From Zoroaster sp. YZ-2022 (lineage: Eukaryota > Echinodermata > Asteroidea > Forcipulatida > Zoroasteridae), in assembly GCA_029582265.1 (NCBI GenBank), contig CM055817.1, forward strand, positions 27,894,258 to 27,958,257: a DNA stretch of 64,000 bases, given 5' to 3'. The notes under the pieces were generated by a model. It was not told the origin of the DNA, ran no database searches, and saw only the letters and a list, made by a program, of their open reading frames with translations. Shown here one piece after another: positions 44,361-54,234 of this stretch (the first letter of the stretch is position 1; each line of letters starts with the position of its first letter). The translations under genes were made by a program, and so were the position numbers.

Positions 44361-45341
44361 ATGTTTATAAATAATAAATGGATAACCGTACACGATCAAA
44401 ACTCGAAAACGCGTACTACATCCCGAAAGGATAATGGAAGGGTCAAGGAGCGAAAAAAATTAGGCAAAGAAGCCAGAGTTTCTGAGAGTATAACTCGAGA
44501 GTGGTTGAAGAAACAAGCCATTTTTCAAATTTATAGCGCGGCACCGAAACACATCCCCAGACCGACAAGTGCAAACGCTCTCATACAAAAACCGAACGAG
44601 GTTCAGACGGATCTGTTTTTCCTTCCTCATGATACAATCGGTAAACATTTTTACAAATACGCATTAACAATCTCCGACAAAGCAAGCAGGTACAATGAGG
44701 CTGAGCTGTTGACCGACAAATCGTCGACTCGAGTCGGTAGCGCGTTTGAAAGGATTTACAAGAGAAGTCCGTTAAATTGGCCGGGGAAAGAATTTATGGT
44801 GAGCGTAAAATGTCTAATGACCAAAAAAGGCGTAACGGTACAGAAGGGCGAGGTCGGGAACCACAGGGCGCAGGGCATCGTCGAACGATGTAACAAAACC
44901 TTAGCCGAAAGATTGTTTTCTCATCAATACATCCAATAAATGGTGAATAAAGATTCACGGTCTACAGAATGGGTAAACAGGAGATAACCTGTTCAAGTTG
45001 TGAAAGCGTTAAACAACGAAGAAACGGAACTAATCGGATTAAAACCGAAAGATGCCATCAAAATGAGCTCGGTCAAGCAGAGTCCGGCCTCGTCAGCTCA
45101 CCGCCCGATAGGAAATAAAGCAAAAAGAATCGCGGGAAACGCACTCGTCAGATATCTTTACGCGCCCGGAGAAGCGGAGAATGATACTCGCTGCAGAGCC
45201 ACCGATCCAATATGGACCATTAAAACGTACGCCATTAAATCCTGAACAGTAACAGAAGCTGGACCGACCCGCTCCTTTGTTAGGGAAGAATTACAGATTG
45301 TTTCTGGAGAGGTGGCTGAATCGCCACCTCTTTTGAAATGA
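44361..45341 (+). pseudogene. Polinton retroviral-type integrase
   Basis: Frame 44,361-44,939 contains WLKKQAIFQIYSAAPKHIPR (N-terminal zinc/helix region partly degraded), NEVQTDLFFLPHD (first catalytic Asp), DKASRYNEAELLTDK, RSPLNWPG and, at the end, GIVERCNKTLAERLFSHQY (catalytic Glu). The middle Asp block (usually DxGxEF) is altered to PGKEFMVS. A stop at 44,940 is followed in another frame by VKALNNEETELIGLKPKDAI and RYLYAPGEAE, the C-terminal domain. A last shifted piece, SFVREELQIV, ends at 45,341, 69 bp before the right terminal repeat. The integrase would insert the element. Missing Asp and breaks indicate inactivity. Confidence 0.9.
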
Positions 45342-45409
45342 GCGATTTATTTATTTCATCGAGATTATGCTATAACGCCCTCTTGCGAGTTCCAAACTAC
45401 GTATAAACT

Positions 45410-45493
45410 GGTCCTCCATCTACCATGGAAGGGCGGGTCCAGTTGGTTCTAAAAATCTAGTATTATCGTAGAAACAACATCTACCATACTACT
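45410..45493 (-). repeat. Right terminal inverted repeat of the Polinton-like element
   Basis: Inverse of 36,427-36,517 with few mismatches, followed by the CAGCA target duplication. Confidence 0.9.
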
Positions 45494-45840
45494 CAGCACC
45501 ATAATGGAAACTTAAACTGGATCTTTATGTAATTAAATTTATATTATCAAATAACGGGTATTAAATATGTAACCCAGAATAACAGGCACCTATATTGTCT
45601 GGACCCATACCAGGACAAGAAGATGACACTGCTTCTTGTGCCTTTCTCTTTTGTGTTGCTTTCTCACCTGTCTAACTTCTGTGCATGTTGTATAACGTCT
45701 ATTTTGCATTTGAGAAAGAACCTGCTAGGTTCGAAATGAAAGGCCAATAACTGCTATTTTACATTTATAGTATAGGTTCTTTAGGTTTGGTAAGCAGTTT
45801 GTAACAATTACAAAGATTGCATGCTTTAAACCTTTTTTAG

Positions 45841-45954
45841 GTGTGTGTAATATGGAGCAGATACACTGTGAGCCGGATAGAAAATGTTTACCAGTAACAG
45901 CTGTTTGCAATGGTGCCTTGGATTGCCAAGATTACACGGATGAAACAAGTTGTG
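45841..45954 (+). CDS. CUB/LDLa gene: LDLa exon 1
   Basis: 114 nt, phase 1-1, acceptor CCTTTTTTAG, donor TGTG|GTGAGT. Peptide: C, then IHCEPDRKCLPVTAVCNGAL, then DCQDYTDETSC. This is a complete LDL-receptor class A repeat with six Cys and the DCxDxxDE calcium cage. LDLa repeats are ~40-residue, disulfide-rich extracellular ligand-binding modules. The frame joins to the CUB exon at 36,004 across the intron that holds the Polinton. Confidence 0.85.
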
Positions 45955-46643
45955 GTGAGTGTGCCAACATTTATGTTTTACTTGGTGTGTACTTAATAAT
46001 TTCAGTAATACCATACATTATCTAAAGGCACTAGCTTTCGGGGTTTCTACTCGACAAGCTTTCTTTTTAGAGAACACTCTTGTGTAATTTCTTTACCGAT
46101 AGCCTACATGTTTTGTTTGTATATGGTATTGACTGAGTGGAAAATAATAGGAATTTAACAAATGAAAAACATCTCTTCTACAGTAGAGAAAACAAATTTG
46201 CCTTCCCTCTATCGTTCCTAACTGTTTTCCACTAACTTCTCCTCTTCTGCCTCCGTCTGCATTTTTTGGGTAAGTGGCCACTTTTTCCATGATTACCGGA
46301 AATGTTTCAAGAACAATTTATTAAATATCTACATAGCCACATTATTACATGATAAATTTAATAATAAACGATAAATTATAAATCACCTTTTAAAAGCATC
46401 ATCACAAGATCTAGTATTCACTCTTCACCGACCTAATCCCTGCTGCAGAATCCCTTTTAGCACTATACTTAAGCAGGTTCTCCCTCCTGAGTCCCGCATT
46501 CTCCTGGAGACTACCGCAAACTCATACTCTAATTATCATATAATACATATTATAAACATACCACGTTTTAAATAGTACCGGTAGTGTTACATCAACGTTT
46601 TTGAATAATGCAGCTGTGTTACTTGCTCTGATTTGTTGCCCAG

Positions 46644-47075
46644 GAATATGCGGTACTTCAAATAATCATTTGCGATTCGGAGAAGTGCTTACAATTCTGG
46701 GGGAATCTACCCTGAAACCAGACGGAAAACGCATAAATCAATTTGCTGTTTTTTCTAGAACGTCAGCATCGTTTCCAAATACTACAACTAATGCTTCTTT
46801 CATCGAATATCCCGAGTGTGTTTGGAAATTCACTGAGCCGCAAGGAAGTCGAATCCGAATAGAGATTCTCGAATTTTCCAGTTATGGTTTTTATTTGAAA
46901 GTTGGAAGTGGGGTTAATCCTTCTGACAGAGAGCCGATTGCAGTGTTTGACCATATACTGCCATACGCGATGTTGACTGTTGATTCGGGAGTCTGGATAG
47001 TGCTGGGATTTAACGGCTACTATATAACATCTTTTAGTCGACTAACAATTTTATTGACGGTTTATAACATGACTG
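46644..47075 (+). CDS. CUB/LDLa gene: CUB-like exon 2
   Basis: 432 nt, phase 1-1, acceptor TTGTTGCCCAG, donor ACTG|GTAAGT. Peptide (G)ICGTSNNHLRFGEVLTI... with YPECVWKFTEPQGSRIRIEI (the CxWxI centre of a CUB domain), YLKVGSGVNPSDREPIAVFD and VDSGVWIVLGFNG, ending LTVYNMT. A paralogous exon with ~80% identity lies at 56,319-57,352. No stop or frameshift, so this copy looks functional. Confidence 0.8.
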
Positions 47076-47417
47076 GTAAGTTCATTTAAAAAAGTATGTC
47101 GGATTTTTTGCTATTTTTATGATTCATATATTTTTAAAATTAAACTATTAAACATAACTGCTTTACATCTGAATTAGAATGGTACAGTTAAATGCGTATG
47201 AAATTGTAGCTATTTAACTTAGACCTTTAAACTAAGATAAAAAGGAAATGAAAAAAAAATTGTTTATGTTGCAGTGTTCCGCTTAAGGTTCGTTAAACCC
47301 GATATCCATGCCGTGTAAAGAAAATATTTGGAAACCTTAACTAAATATATAAACAAATATTCGATGCAATGTTTTTGGACTCGAAATGGGTTTAATTTGA
47401 ATTATTCATTTAATCAG

Positions 47418-47590
47418 TGGTTTCCAGTGCCTTAATACAACGTCTATCTGTGAAGCCAGACAAGAATGCGACGCTTACGAAGATGAAGTCGCATGTGGTT
47501 TTGATCAGCATTTTAGTTTCGATTACTGGTTCGATTTCCATATTAGGCCAAATGATACACATTGTAATTGGATTTTAACTATTAAATTAA
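47418..47590 (+). pseudogene. LDLa relic fused to a CUB-like relic by deletion
   Basis: The frame CLNTTSICEARQECDAYEDE matches the second half of the LDLa exon at 57,813. The N-terminal part with the first Cys residues is lost, and the donor GTGTG|GTAAG has become GTGTGGTTTTG. It then reads directly into FDYWFDFHIRPNDTHCNWIL, a CUB-like CxW word, before a stop. The matching second piece in the other copy is ~1.5 kb away (59,446), so a deletion joined them. Confidence 0.65.
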
Positions 47591-47634
47591 ATATAAGATG
47601 AAACAAAGGCCTATCGATATTTTCTGACCGCCAG

Positions 47635-47745
47635 TTTGTGAACAAAATGAGTTTTCCTGCATTTCGGAACCAAGATGTCTTCATGAAACAGCTGTCTGCA
47701 ACGGGCGGGGAGACTGCCCTGAGAAAGAGGATGAATTCGGCTGTG
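47635..47745 (+). CDS. CUB/LDLa gene: LDLa exon 2
   Basis: 111 nt, phase 1-1, acceptor TCTGACCGCCAG, donor TGTG|GTGAGG. Peptide (V)CEQNEFSCISEPRCLHETAV then CNGRGDCPEKEDEFGC: six Cys and an acidic calcium-binding end, complete LDLa. Paralogue at 59,570-59,680 with the same boundaries. Confidence 0.87.
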
Positions 47746-47998
47746 GTGAGGGTTCATGAATATTATTATTTTTGATAATGTTCGAATGCGATAGAGAGTC
47801 GAAGTAATTATGTTAACAAAATATCCGAACCGTTTTGTAAAACCAGATTGGGAACGTGACTTGACATTTATGTACATTTTTTCCCCAAAAGCAAACATTC
47901 AAAAAGGAGATGTGTTTAAAAGTTGACGGAGGAATACATATTGTCATTTATTGTTGAGCCATCAGAGTTTTAATGATTTTTCGTTTTTTCGATATCAG

Positions 47999-48112
47999 GA
48001 AAGTGTACAGCTAGTCAATATTCGTGTCGTTCCGGGACAGACTGCGCCTCTAACATTTCCGTGTGTGATGGCATAAATGACTGCAATGATATTTCTGATG
48101 AATTTAACTGCG
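47999..48112 (+). CDS. CUB/LDLa gene: LDLa exon 3
   Basis: 114 nt, phase 1-1, acceptor CGATATCAG, donor ACTGCG|GTAAAT. Peptide (G)KCTASQYSCRSGTDCASNIS then VCDGINDCNDISDEFNC, complete LDLa with six Cys and the DCxDxSDE cage. Paralogue at 60,197-60,310. Confidence 0.87.
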
Positions 48113-48119
48113 GTAAATA

Positions 48120-48790
48120 TATATATATTCCTCGAATACCGTACGAAAGCTCTACCAACTGAGCTAACTAGCCCCCTAAGTTGGTACCAATTATCTATTG
48201 CTCTGTGGGGCCAGGTCAGAGGCCAAACCATATCTGCCGAGCAGCCAGGGATCAAGCCCCGGTCAGATGCAAACAACCTGGGTAACGGCAGTAGCGGGGA
48301 TCACACAACTTGGGACACAAGCCTTTTACGTGGTTGTACACTAAGTAGATTTATAGGGAGGAACTGACCTGAATATTATATAAACGGGTAGCGAGCAAAG
48401 AAAAATTGGCTGATGCCGGACTCGAACCCGCGACCTCTCGAATACCGTACGAGCGCTCTACAAACTGAGCTAACCAGCCCCTATGTTGGTGGGCGGTCCA
48501 CTTATGCCAATTATCTATTGCTCTATGGCGCCAGGTCAGAGGCCAAACCATATCTGCCGAGTAGCCAGTGATCAAGCCCCGGTCAGATGCAAACAACCTA
48601 TATATAGGAAGAAACTGACCTGAAATATTCAATAAACGGGAAGCGAGCAAAGAAAAATTGGCTGATGCCGGACTCGAACCCACGAACTCTCGAATACCGT
48701 ACGAGCGCTCTACCAACTGAGCTAACCAGCCTCTATGTTGGGCGGTCCATTCATGCCAATTATCTGTTACTCTATGGGGTAAGGTCAGAT
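48120..48790 (-). mobile_element. tRNA-derived SINE, tandem copies
   Basis: On the - strand each unit has a head GGGGCTGGTTAGCTCAGTTT then GTAGAGC (A box), and GGTTCGAGTCC (B box) about 40 nt later. A tail with AAGGCTTGTGTCCCAAGTTG, GACCGGGGCTTGATCC and GGCCTCTGACCTGGCCCCA follows. Two and a half units follow one another. Fragments recur at 53,640-53,850 and 61,735-61,915. The tRNA head is intact enough for Pol III boxes but its anticodon arm is not normal. Confidence 0.8.
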
Positions 48791-49107
48791 AGATATTAAT
48801 TTTTAAAATTTATATAATCTTTGTTTCAATGCTAAATATTCATGGTGAACATGCTACAAATGCTTGATGTTGCTAATCGCAAACGAATGTTCACATCAGA
48901 ACTGATTACAATTGGTTACAATAGACCTTTAACACCACGCAGTCATCCTGTTTATCTCTCTCAAATTCATAGGGAAAATAGTCTGTTGCCTGTTATGTTT
49001 TGATAATAAGCGTTATACTCGTGCTTGCGTGTACAGGGAATCTTACAAAGATGACCGAGGCATGCTAAAGGTGTACATGTTTATATTTGTATACTTTTTA
49101 TTTCCAG
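48791..49107. other. Intron sequence shared with the second duplication block
   Basis: Words such as CAAACGAATGTTC and GTACAGGGAATCTTACAAAG recur at 60,790-60,985, as expected for duplicated introns. Confidence 0.6.
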
Positions 49108-49339
49108 GACTGTGTAGAAATGGTCTGGTCGATATCAACGGTGATGGTGCAACAATGATTTCAACACCACACTGGCCGCTATCGTACCCTGCAAACATTC
49201 GGTGTCAATGGCTGGTGGTGGCAGAAGTGGGATACCATGTGGTCATTACTTTCCTTGAGTTTGTTCTAGAACAAGGCTCCGATTATTTGTATATTGGAAA
49301 CGGACGCATGTTTCAGAGGCCATTTGTGACACTTACAGG
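49108..49339 (+). CDS. CUB/LDLa gene: CUB domain, first half
   Basis: 232 nt, phase 1 start and phase 2 end, acceptor TATTTCCAG, donor ACAGG|GTGAGT. Peptide (G)LCRNGLVDINGDGATM, then STPHWPLSYPANIRCQWLVV and ITFLEFVLEQGSDYLYIGNG: a textbook CUB with the YPxNxxCxW signature and the DYLxIGNG (often DxLxIYDG) strand. It continues in the next exon. Confidence 0.88.
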
Positions 49340-49442
49340 GTGAGTTTTGCTGTTTGGTAGTATTTCACAACAATATGCAAACAATTCACTTGTTTACAAT
49401 ACTGTTGTTTAAACATACATGTTTTTTATGATTATTTTTCAG

Positions 49443-49555
49443 AGTTCGTTCACTAAAAACCGCCTCGACATACAACGAACTATTTATGATTTTTACAACA
49501 GATTACTCTACACAGAAAAAAGGATTTATTATTGAGGTTGAACAGACGCGGGAAG
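49443..49555 (+). CDS. CUB/LDLa gene: CUB domain, second half
   Basis: 113 nt, phase 2 start, phase 1 end, acceptor ATTTTTCAG, donor GGAAG|GTGAGC. Peptide VRSLKTASTYNELFMIFTTD then YSTQKKGFIIEVEQTRE, the LFMIFTTDYSxQxKGF end typical of a CUB domain. With the previous exon it gives a 115-residue domain. Confidence 0.87.
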
Positions 49556-49659
49556 GTGAGCTTGTTTGTGAATTTATTTAATACAACAATTCAACCTGAG
49601 TCCAATAAACCTGAACGGATTGATTTTTTATGAATTTTGTGTACCTCTACATATCATGT

Positions 49660-50190
49660 TTGTACCAAGTTACAAGTCTGAACATCATTTTGTTAGAGAG
49701 TTATAGTTTTTTTTAAAATATATCCATTGTTTTAGCCCATTATAGCGGAACTTGTCACGTTTCAATGATTTTTTACAATTTAAGATACATCATCATATCG
49801 GGACTAATGTTTTTGCTCCATAGTGCAAGTTTGTAAATTCATTCGTTTGGGAGTTATTGGACTTTGAAATTTCCATTGTTTTAGCCCATAAAAGCAGAAC
49901 TGATTGCATGGATTTATGATTTTAGATATAACTACATATTGGGACAAATATTTGTACAAAATTACAGGTTTGTACATTTCCATTGTTGTAGCCCATTAAA
50001 CTGGAACTGGTAGGATCAGTTTTATTATTTTTTTTAAGTTTAGGTAATCTACATATCATAATAAAAGGTTTATACCAAGTTAGAAGTCTGTACATTGTTT
50101 CGTTCGGGAGTTATTGACCTGTCAACTTTCCATTGTTTTAGCCCATAGAGCTGGAACTGATTATGTTTTTATGATTTTTAAGGTTTTAGA
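49660..50190. repeat. Intronic tandem repeat, ~150-bp unit, four copies
   Basis: TCCATTGTTTTAGCCCAT recurs near 49,722, 49,872, 49,977 and 50,128, each followed by ...GGAACTG and TTATGATTTT-type sequence. Confidence 0.8.
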
Positions 50191-50379
50191 TTCATCTACA
50201 TATTAAGAAAGTAAGACTAATTGCGGTGACACCATGTGAAATTCTCAATTGAGTAGTAATTAGTTCTGAAAAGAACTGGAGGTACAACTCGACGTTTCGA
50301 TCAGTGTGCTCTGATCTGATCGTGCCAGTCGATTTGGTGGTCCTTGATGTGTGAGTGCTTGACGATGGCTGACTACTCA

Positions 50380-51986
50380 AAATCTCCTCTGCGACCGTGT
50401 GCTCGGTGTTCTTTCAGTCTTCTCGGTGTTCTCGGTGTTCTTTCAGCCCTGTTTCGCCGATGTAGACCTTGCCACACTCACAGGGGATCCGGTAGACTCC
50501 CGCTCTGTTGCTGGGATCCGGTTTATCCTTGTGATTGTGTAGAAGTCATTGGAATTTGCTGGGGGCTGAGTGGTACACTTGGATGCCTGCCTGTCGGAGG
50601 ATGCGTTGGAGTTTATGTGACGTCGAACCTAGATAGGGGAGACAAGTAGAAAGGGTTAGATTACTTACCTTGCGTTCGTGGTTTGAAACCGGCTTCGATG
50701 TGCTGATCTTGCTGGGATTGTAACCGTTGTGCTGGAGGGTAGTCCTGATGTGCCGTAGTTCCTTGGGTAGACTGTCCTTGTCACATAGGTTGTAGACGCG
50801 TTGTACGAGGGTACGGTTGACCGATGACTTGATGCTAGGGTGATGGAAGGTGCGCTGGTTAAGGTAACGGTCTGTGTGGGTGGGCTTTCTGTAAACGTTG
50901 TGGTGTAGGGAGCCGTCTGGGTTCCTGGAAATGCCAACATCGAGGAACGAGATCTTGCCATCTTCCTCTGCTTCCATGGTAAACTTGATGCTAGGATGTT
51001 GCTCGTTGAGGTGTTGTAGAAAGTCCTGGAGTGTGTCTCTGCCATGTGGCCAAACCACAAAGGTGTCATTCACATAGCGGAGCCACAGGTTCGGTTGGAG
51101 GTCGGCGGTGTTGAGGGAAGAGTTTTCAAACTCTTCCATGAAAATGTCAGCAAGGACCGGGGATAGAGGAGATCCCATGGAGGTCCCAGCTGTCTGCTCG
51201 TAGAACTTGCCCTGAAATTGGAAACAACTTGAAGAGACACATGTTAGTAGCAGATCATGAATTTGGTCAGGGGTGAGTGATGTGCGATCATCAAGGGAAA
51301 GATCTTGTTCGAGTCTGTCCTTCACCAGGCCGGAGGCATGTCTCTTCAGTTGGGACATTGGTGAAAAGGGAGACAACATCAAAACTAACCAAGATGTCGC
51401 TGGGTTGTAGGGTGAGACCTCGGGTGATCTCAACGAACAGACTGGAGTTGGACACATGGTGCTGAGTGAGACCCACCAAGAGTCGGAGGATCTTAGCTAG
51501 ATGCCGGGCTGTGTTGTATGTGGGTGGACATCTGGAGGCGACGATAGGGCGGAGAGGAACATCGGGTTTGTGGATCTTCGGCTGGCCAAAGAACCTGGGG
51601 CAGGATGAGCTGGAGGGTCTGAGGTGTCGGGAGAGTTGGATGGTGAGGGCATCGGCACGGTGGAGGGCAAGGAGTTTGCTGGCAACTCTTTTCTCTATGG
51701 ATGGGATGGGGTTCTTCTTGAGGGGGCGGTATGAACCAGATAATAAAATGTCACTTACCTTGTCGGTGTATTGCGATCAGTCCATGATGACTGTAGCGTT
51801 GCCTTTGTCCGCGGTGAGGATGTGGATAGAGCTGTCCCGTCTGATGTCACGTAAAGCAGAAAGCTCTCCCTTGGAGAGGTTGGGCTTAGCTGGCTTGGCT
51901 CTACGTAACACATCACTCATCTGTATCCGGACGTCGTCAGCTTCTGCTTTACCTACATATAAAGGTGTTTGGGTTGTACCCAACAC
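50380..51986 (-). pseudogene. Penelope-like reverse transcriptase/GIY-YIG endonuclease
   Basis: RT blocks in order: HILTADKGNATVIMD (51,780); RFFGQPKIHKPDVPLRPIVA (51,590-51,540); SFDVVSLFTNVPTEE (51,400-51,360); then in another frame CFQFQGKFYEQTAGTSMGSP (51,220-51,170). The catalytic box is at ~51,075: RYVNDTFVVWPHG, where the family has YxDD, so one catalytic Asp is Asn. Next comes the thumb region (KISFLDVGI; VYRKPTHTDRYL). Further on, in a third frame, GVYRIPCECGKVYIGETG (50,520-50,450) is the GIY-YIG nuclease start. At least three frameshifts. Penelope-like proteins prime reverse transcription at nicks or telomere ends. Confidence 0.88.
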
Positions 51987-51990
51987 CTAA
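51962..51990. repeat. AGGTGTT...AACACCT hairpin
   Basis: AGGTGTTTGGGTTGTACCCA then ACACCT, a perfect inverted repeat with a very short loop. Same family as 25.6, 27.0 and 54.2 kb. Confidence 0.85.
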
Positions 51991-52299
51991 AACCACATCC
52001 ATTTATAGGGAAAAGGGAAAGCAAAGGATCATGGGAAGGATCCCCCCCAAAAAGCGGAAAAATAGTAGCCAATTAAAAACAGGCATCAATCTGGCAAAGC
52101 CAATGGGAGTGTGGGAAGTAAACAAAGGGGGAATTAGTGAGTCACATAATAGGACGGGTTGTCTGGTAGAAGCAGTGGCTTGTGGTAAAGCTAGGATAAG
52201 AATTGAACGTCACAGAAAAGGATATGACAACAATGAGGGTCGACACCATACAAAAGAGGTGCTGGCATGTGGTTGTAATTACCCAGATTGAAGTTGTCC

Positions 52300-53600
52300 T
52301 AAAATAGAAAATTGGCCATAGAGAAAAGGTGGGAAACAAATGACATATACGATAGGGTAAAAATACATTTATCAAGGCACTGGATGAAATCTAGTAATAG
52401 AAATTATATAAGTGAAAATAAATGGATTTTTTGATACCCGTGTTTGTGTTAAGACCCTTTGGTTGAAGTGTGTGGAGTTGATCTATCCAGTGTGACTCCC
52501 TAAGGCTTAAATTACAATGAGTTCAACATCCTTAATGCTATGATTAGGGCTGTTAAAGTGTATTGCCACAGGGTAGGGCTTTCTAGTTTTCACAGAGGAG
52601 ACATGGTTGGCAAAGCGGAGACACAATTTGGTCTTTGTCTCTCATACATATTGTATACCACATCTTTTACATGAGATTACATAACATTGGGTGTGTCACA
52701 CTGGGATTTAGTTCTGATCGTGAAGGTGAGGCCAGTACTGTGGCTTTTCACCGTCTGAGCAGGTGTGTTTTTTGTCAGTATGTGCCGGATGAGATCTGTG
52801 AGGTGTCTCACACAGGGTTTGGTTTGGTTGTTGGATCGGAGAGCATTGGAACATGCACTTATGCCCCCGCTATGGGGCAGAGTTGGGTATTTGATGTTTG
52901 ACGACCTCTAGTTTACGGAGGAAGTCTGTAGTGTCCTGTATGAATGAAGGGATATGAGGTACCAGAGGGTTATTAACCTTAAAGGTAGCTGTCAACGAAC
53001 TCAGAGATACGTTCTGTTGGGCTGCCATTACCCGACACAATGGGCCGACCCGGATTACCTGCTTTATGTATTTTGGGTAGCAGATAGAAACGGGCCGTAC
53101 GAGGATCTTGTAAAAGGAGATAGTTAAGGGAATCCTTGTTAATCCCGTTGGGGTTATGAATCCTAACGAGTGTGTTAAAAGTTTCCTTTGTGAAGGAGTG
53201 GGTACGATCAGTATTACATTCGATATAGTGATCAGTGTTACTTATTTGTCTAAGGGCCTCGGCTATGTAGTCATCTCGGTTCATGATCACAACGGCAGAC
53301 CCGTTGTCAGCCCGTTTGATGACTAGGTTGGTGGCTTGGCGGAGTTCACGGATGGTGTCACGTTCGGCACGGGAAATGTTGCTGGCGCATCTGGTAGGAG
53401 GTTCCATGTGAACCTCAAAGTTGACTGAGTTGATGCAATTATCAAGGGCTACATCCCGATTCTTAGGGGGTACCCATACACTTTTTTCTTTGAAGCGGTT
53501 GCGGCCGAGGGACCCAGAGGGACTGTCATCTGGGGGCCCGTTGTCTGTGGATGGTTCAACATAAAATAATTAACGGAGTCGTAGTCTGCGGTTGAATTCA
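52300..53600 (-). pseudogene. Penelope-like element 2, RT core deleted
   Basis: 53,407-52,979 encodes the N-terminal RT blocks: LVIKRADNGSAVVIMNRDDY and FYLLPKIHKAGNPGRPIVSG. The frame continues briefly (HIPSFIQDTTDFLRKL, 52,950-52,905). The palm, including YxDD, is absent. The sequence resumes at ~52,680-52,540 with CKRCGIQYV, then RFANHVSSVKTRKPYPVAIH and FNSPNHSIKDVELIVI, the GIY-YIG region. So an internal deletion removed the catalytic core. It differs in sequence from element 1, and so represents a second Penelope-like lineage. Confidence 0.85.
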
Positions 53601-53639
53601 GGGTGAATTTCTTTGCTCGCGTCTCTTATTATATAATAT

Positions 53640-53850
53640 TTCAGGTCAGCTTTTTCCTATAAATCTACTTTGTGTACAACCACGTAAAAGGCTTGTATCC
53701 CGTTGTGTGATCCCTGCTACTGCCGTTAATACCCAGGTTGTTTGCATCTGATCGGGGCTTGATCCCTGGCTACTCGGCAGATGTGGTTTGGCCTCTGACC
53801 TGGCCCCATAGAGCAATAGATAATTGGCATAAGTGGACCACCCAGTTTAG
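53640..53850 (+). mobile_element. tRNA-derived SINE fragment (tail portion)
   Basis: GATCGGGGCTTGATCCCTGG, CTACTCGGCAGATGTGGTTT and GGCCTCTGACCTGGCCCCAT match the tail of the SINE at 48,120-48,790, in opposite orientation. No tRNA head. Confidence 0.8.
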
Positions 53851-54234
53851 CCGAGTATTAAATAAATGGATGACGCTATATGACAAATCACTGATTAACT
53901 ATATTTCGACAATTACACAGAGACAAATATTGCATTGTCTATTTCAGTTTTAGTAACCTTTATTAGATGTTATTGTTTGTCTAATGTAAGTCATGCTAAT
54001 TGTAAGGTGACACAAATATTGCACAGTGCAGCGGTTAATTAAAAAATCTTTACAGTTCTTATAAAGGTAAAATGTATTCATAAAATGTTTAAATATTATT
54101 GCTAAACTTTCTTAGTGTAAAGCTGATGATGGTATTAATCTTCCCTAAAATATTTTTATTCGAAGTCATTTTGCGAAATAAATAAATTTCCAGTTCAATT
54201 CCACATTTAGAATGAGTACAAAATATCCTTATGT
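53851..54234. other. Intron sequence, no feature
   Basis: AT-rich, nothing recognised. Confidence 0.4.

Larger units (their letters stand above)
36427..45493. mobile_element. Polinton/Maverick-like element, compact, 9,067 bp
   Basis: Bounded by inverted repeats starting AGTAGTATGGTAGATGTTGT (36,427-36,517) and its inverse ending ...CATACTACT (45,410-45,493), ~84-91 bp at ~90% identity. A CAGCA duplication is directly adjacent on both sides (36,422-36,426; 45,494-45,498). Rightward genes: double-jelly-roll-type major capsid, A32-like packaging ATPase, small proteins and retroviral-type integrase. Leftward genes: a penton-like protein, a coiled-coil membrane protein and other conserved small proteins. 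Canonical Polintons are 15-20 kb and also encode protein-primed DNA polymerase B and an adenain-like protease; I found neither. Nearly every gene has frameshifts, so the copy is dead. It lies in an intron of the CUB/LDLa gene. Confidence 0.9.
50205..51990 (-). mobile_element. Penelope-like element 1 (RT plus GIY-YIG), truncated
   Basis: Starts on the - strand at the AGGTGTTTGG hairpin (51,990) and ends with the conserved terminal region GATCGAAACGTCGAGTTGTA (50,280-50,300). It is collinear with Penelope-like elements: RT, then GIY-YIG, then the terminal sequence. It lies in an intron of the CUB/LDLa gene in antisense orientation. Confidence 0.85.

Noticed and set aside
48430..48480. Functional tRNA on the - strand
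   Set aside because: Good A and B boxes, but it is repeated with a SINE tail and has a poor anticodon arm. Called a SINE head.
50344..52291. Several + strand ORFs over Penelope-like element 1
   Set aside because: They are antisense shadows of the RT/GIY-YIG frames.
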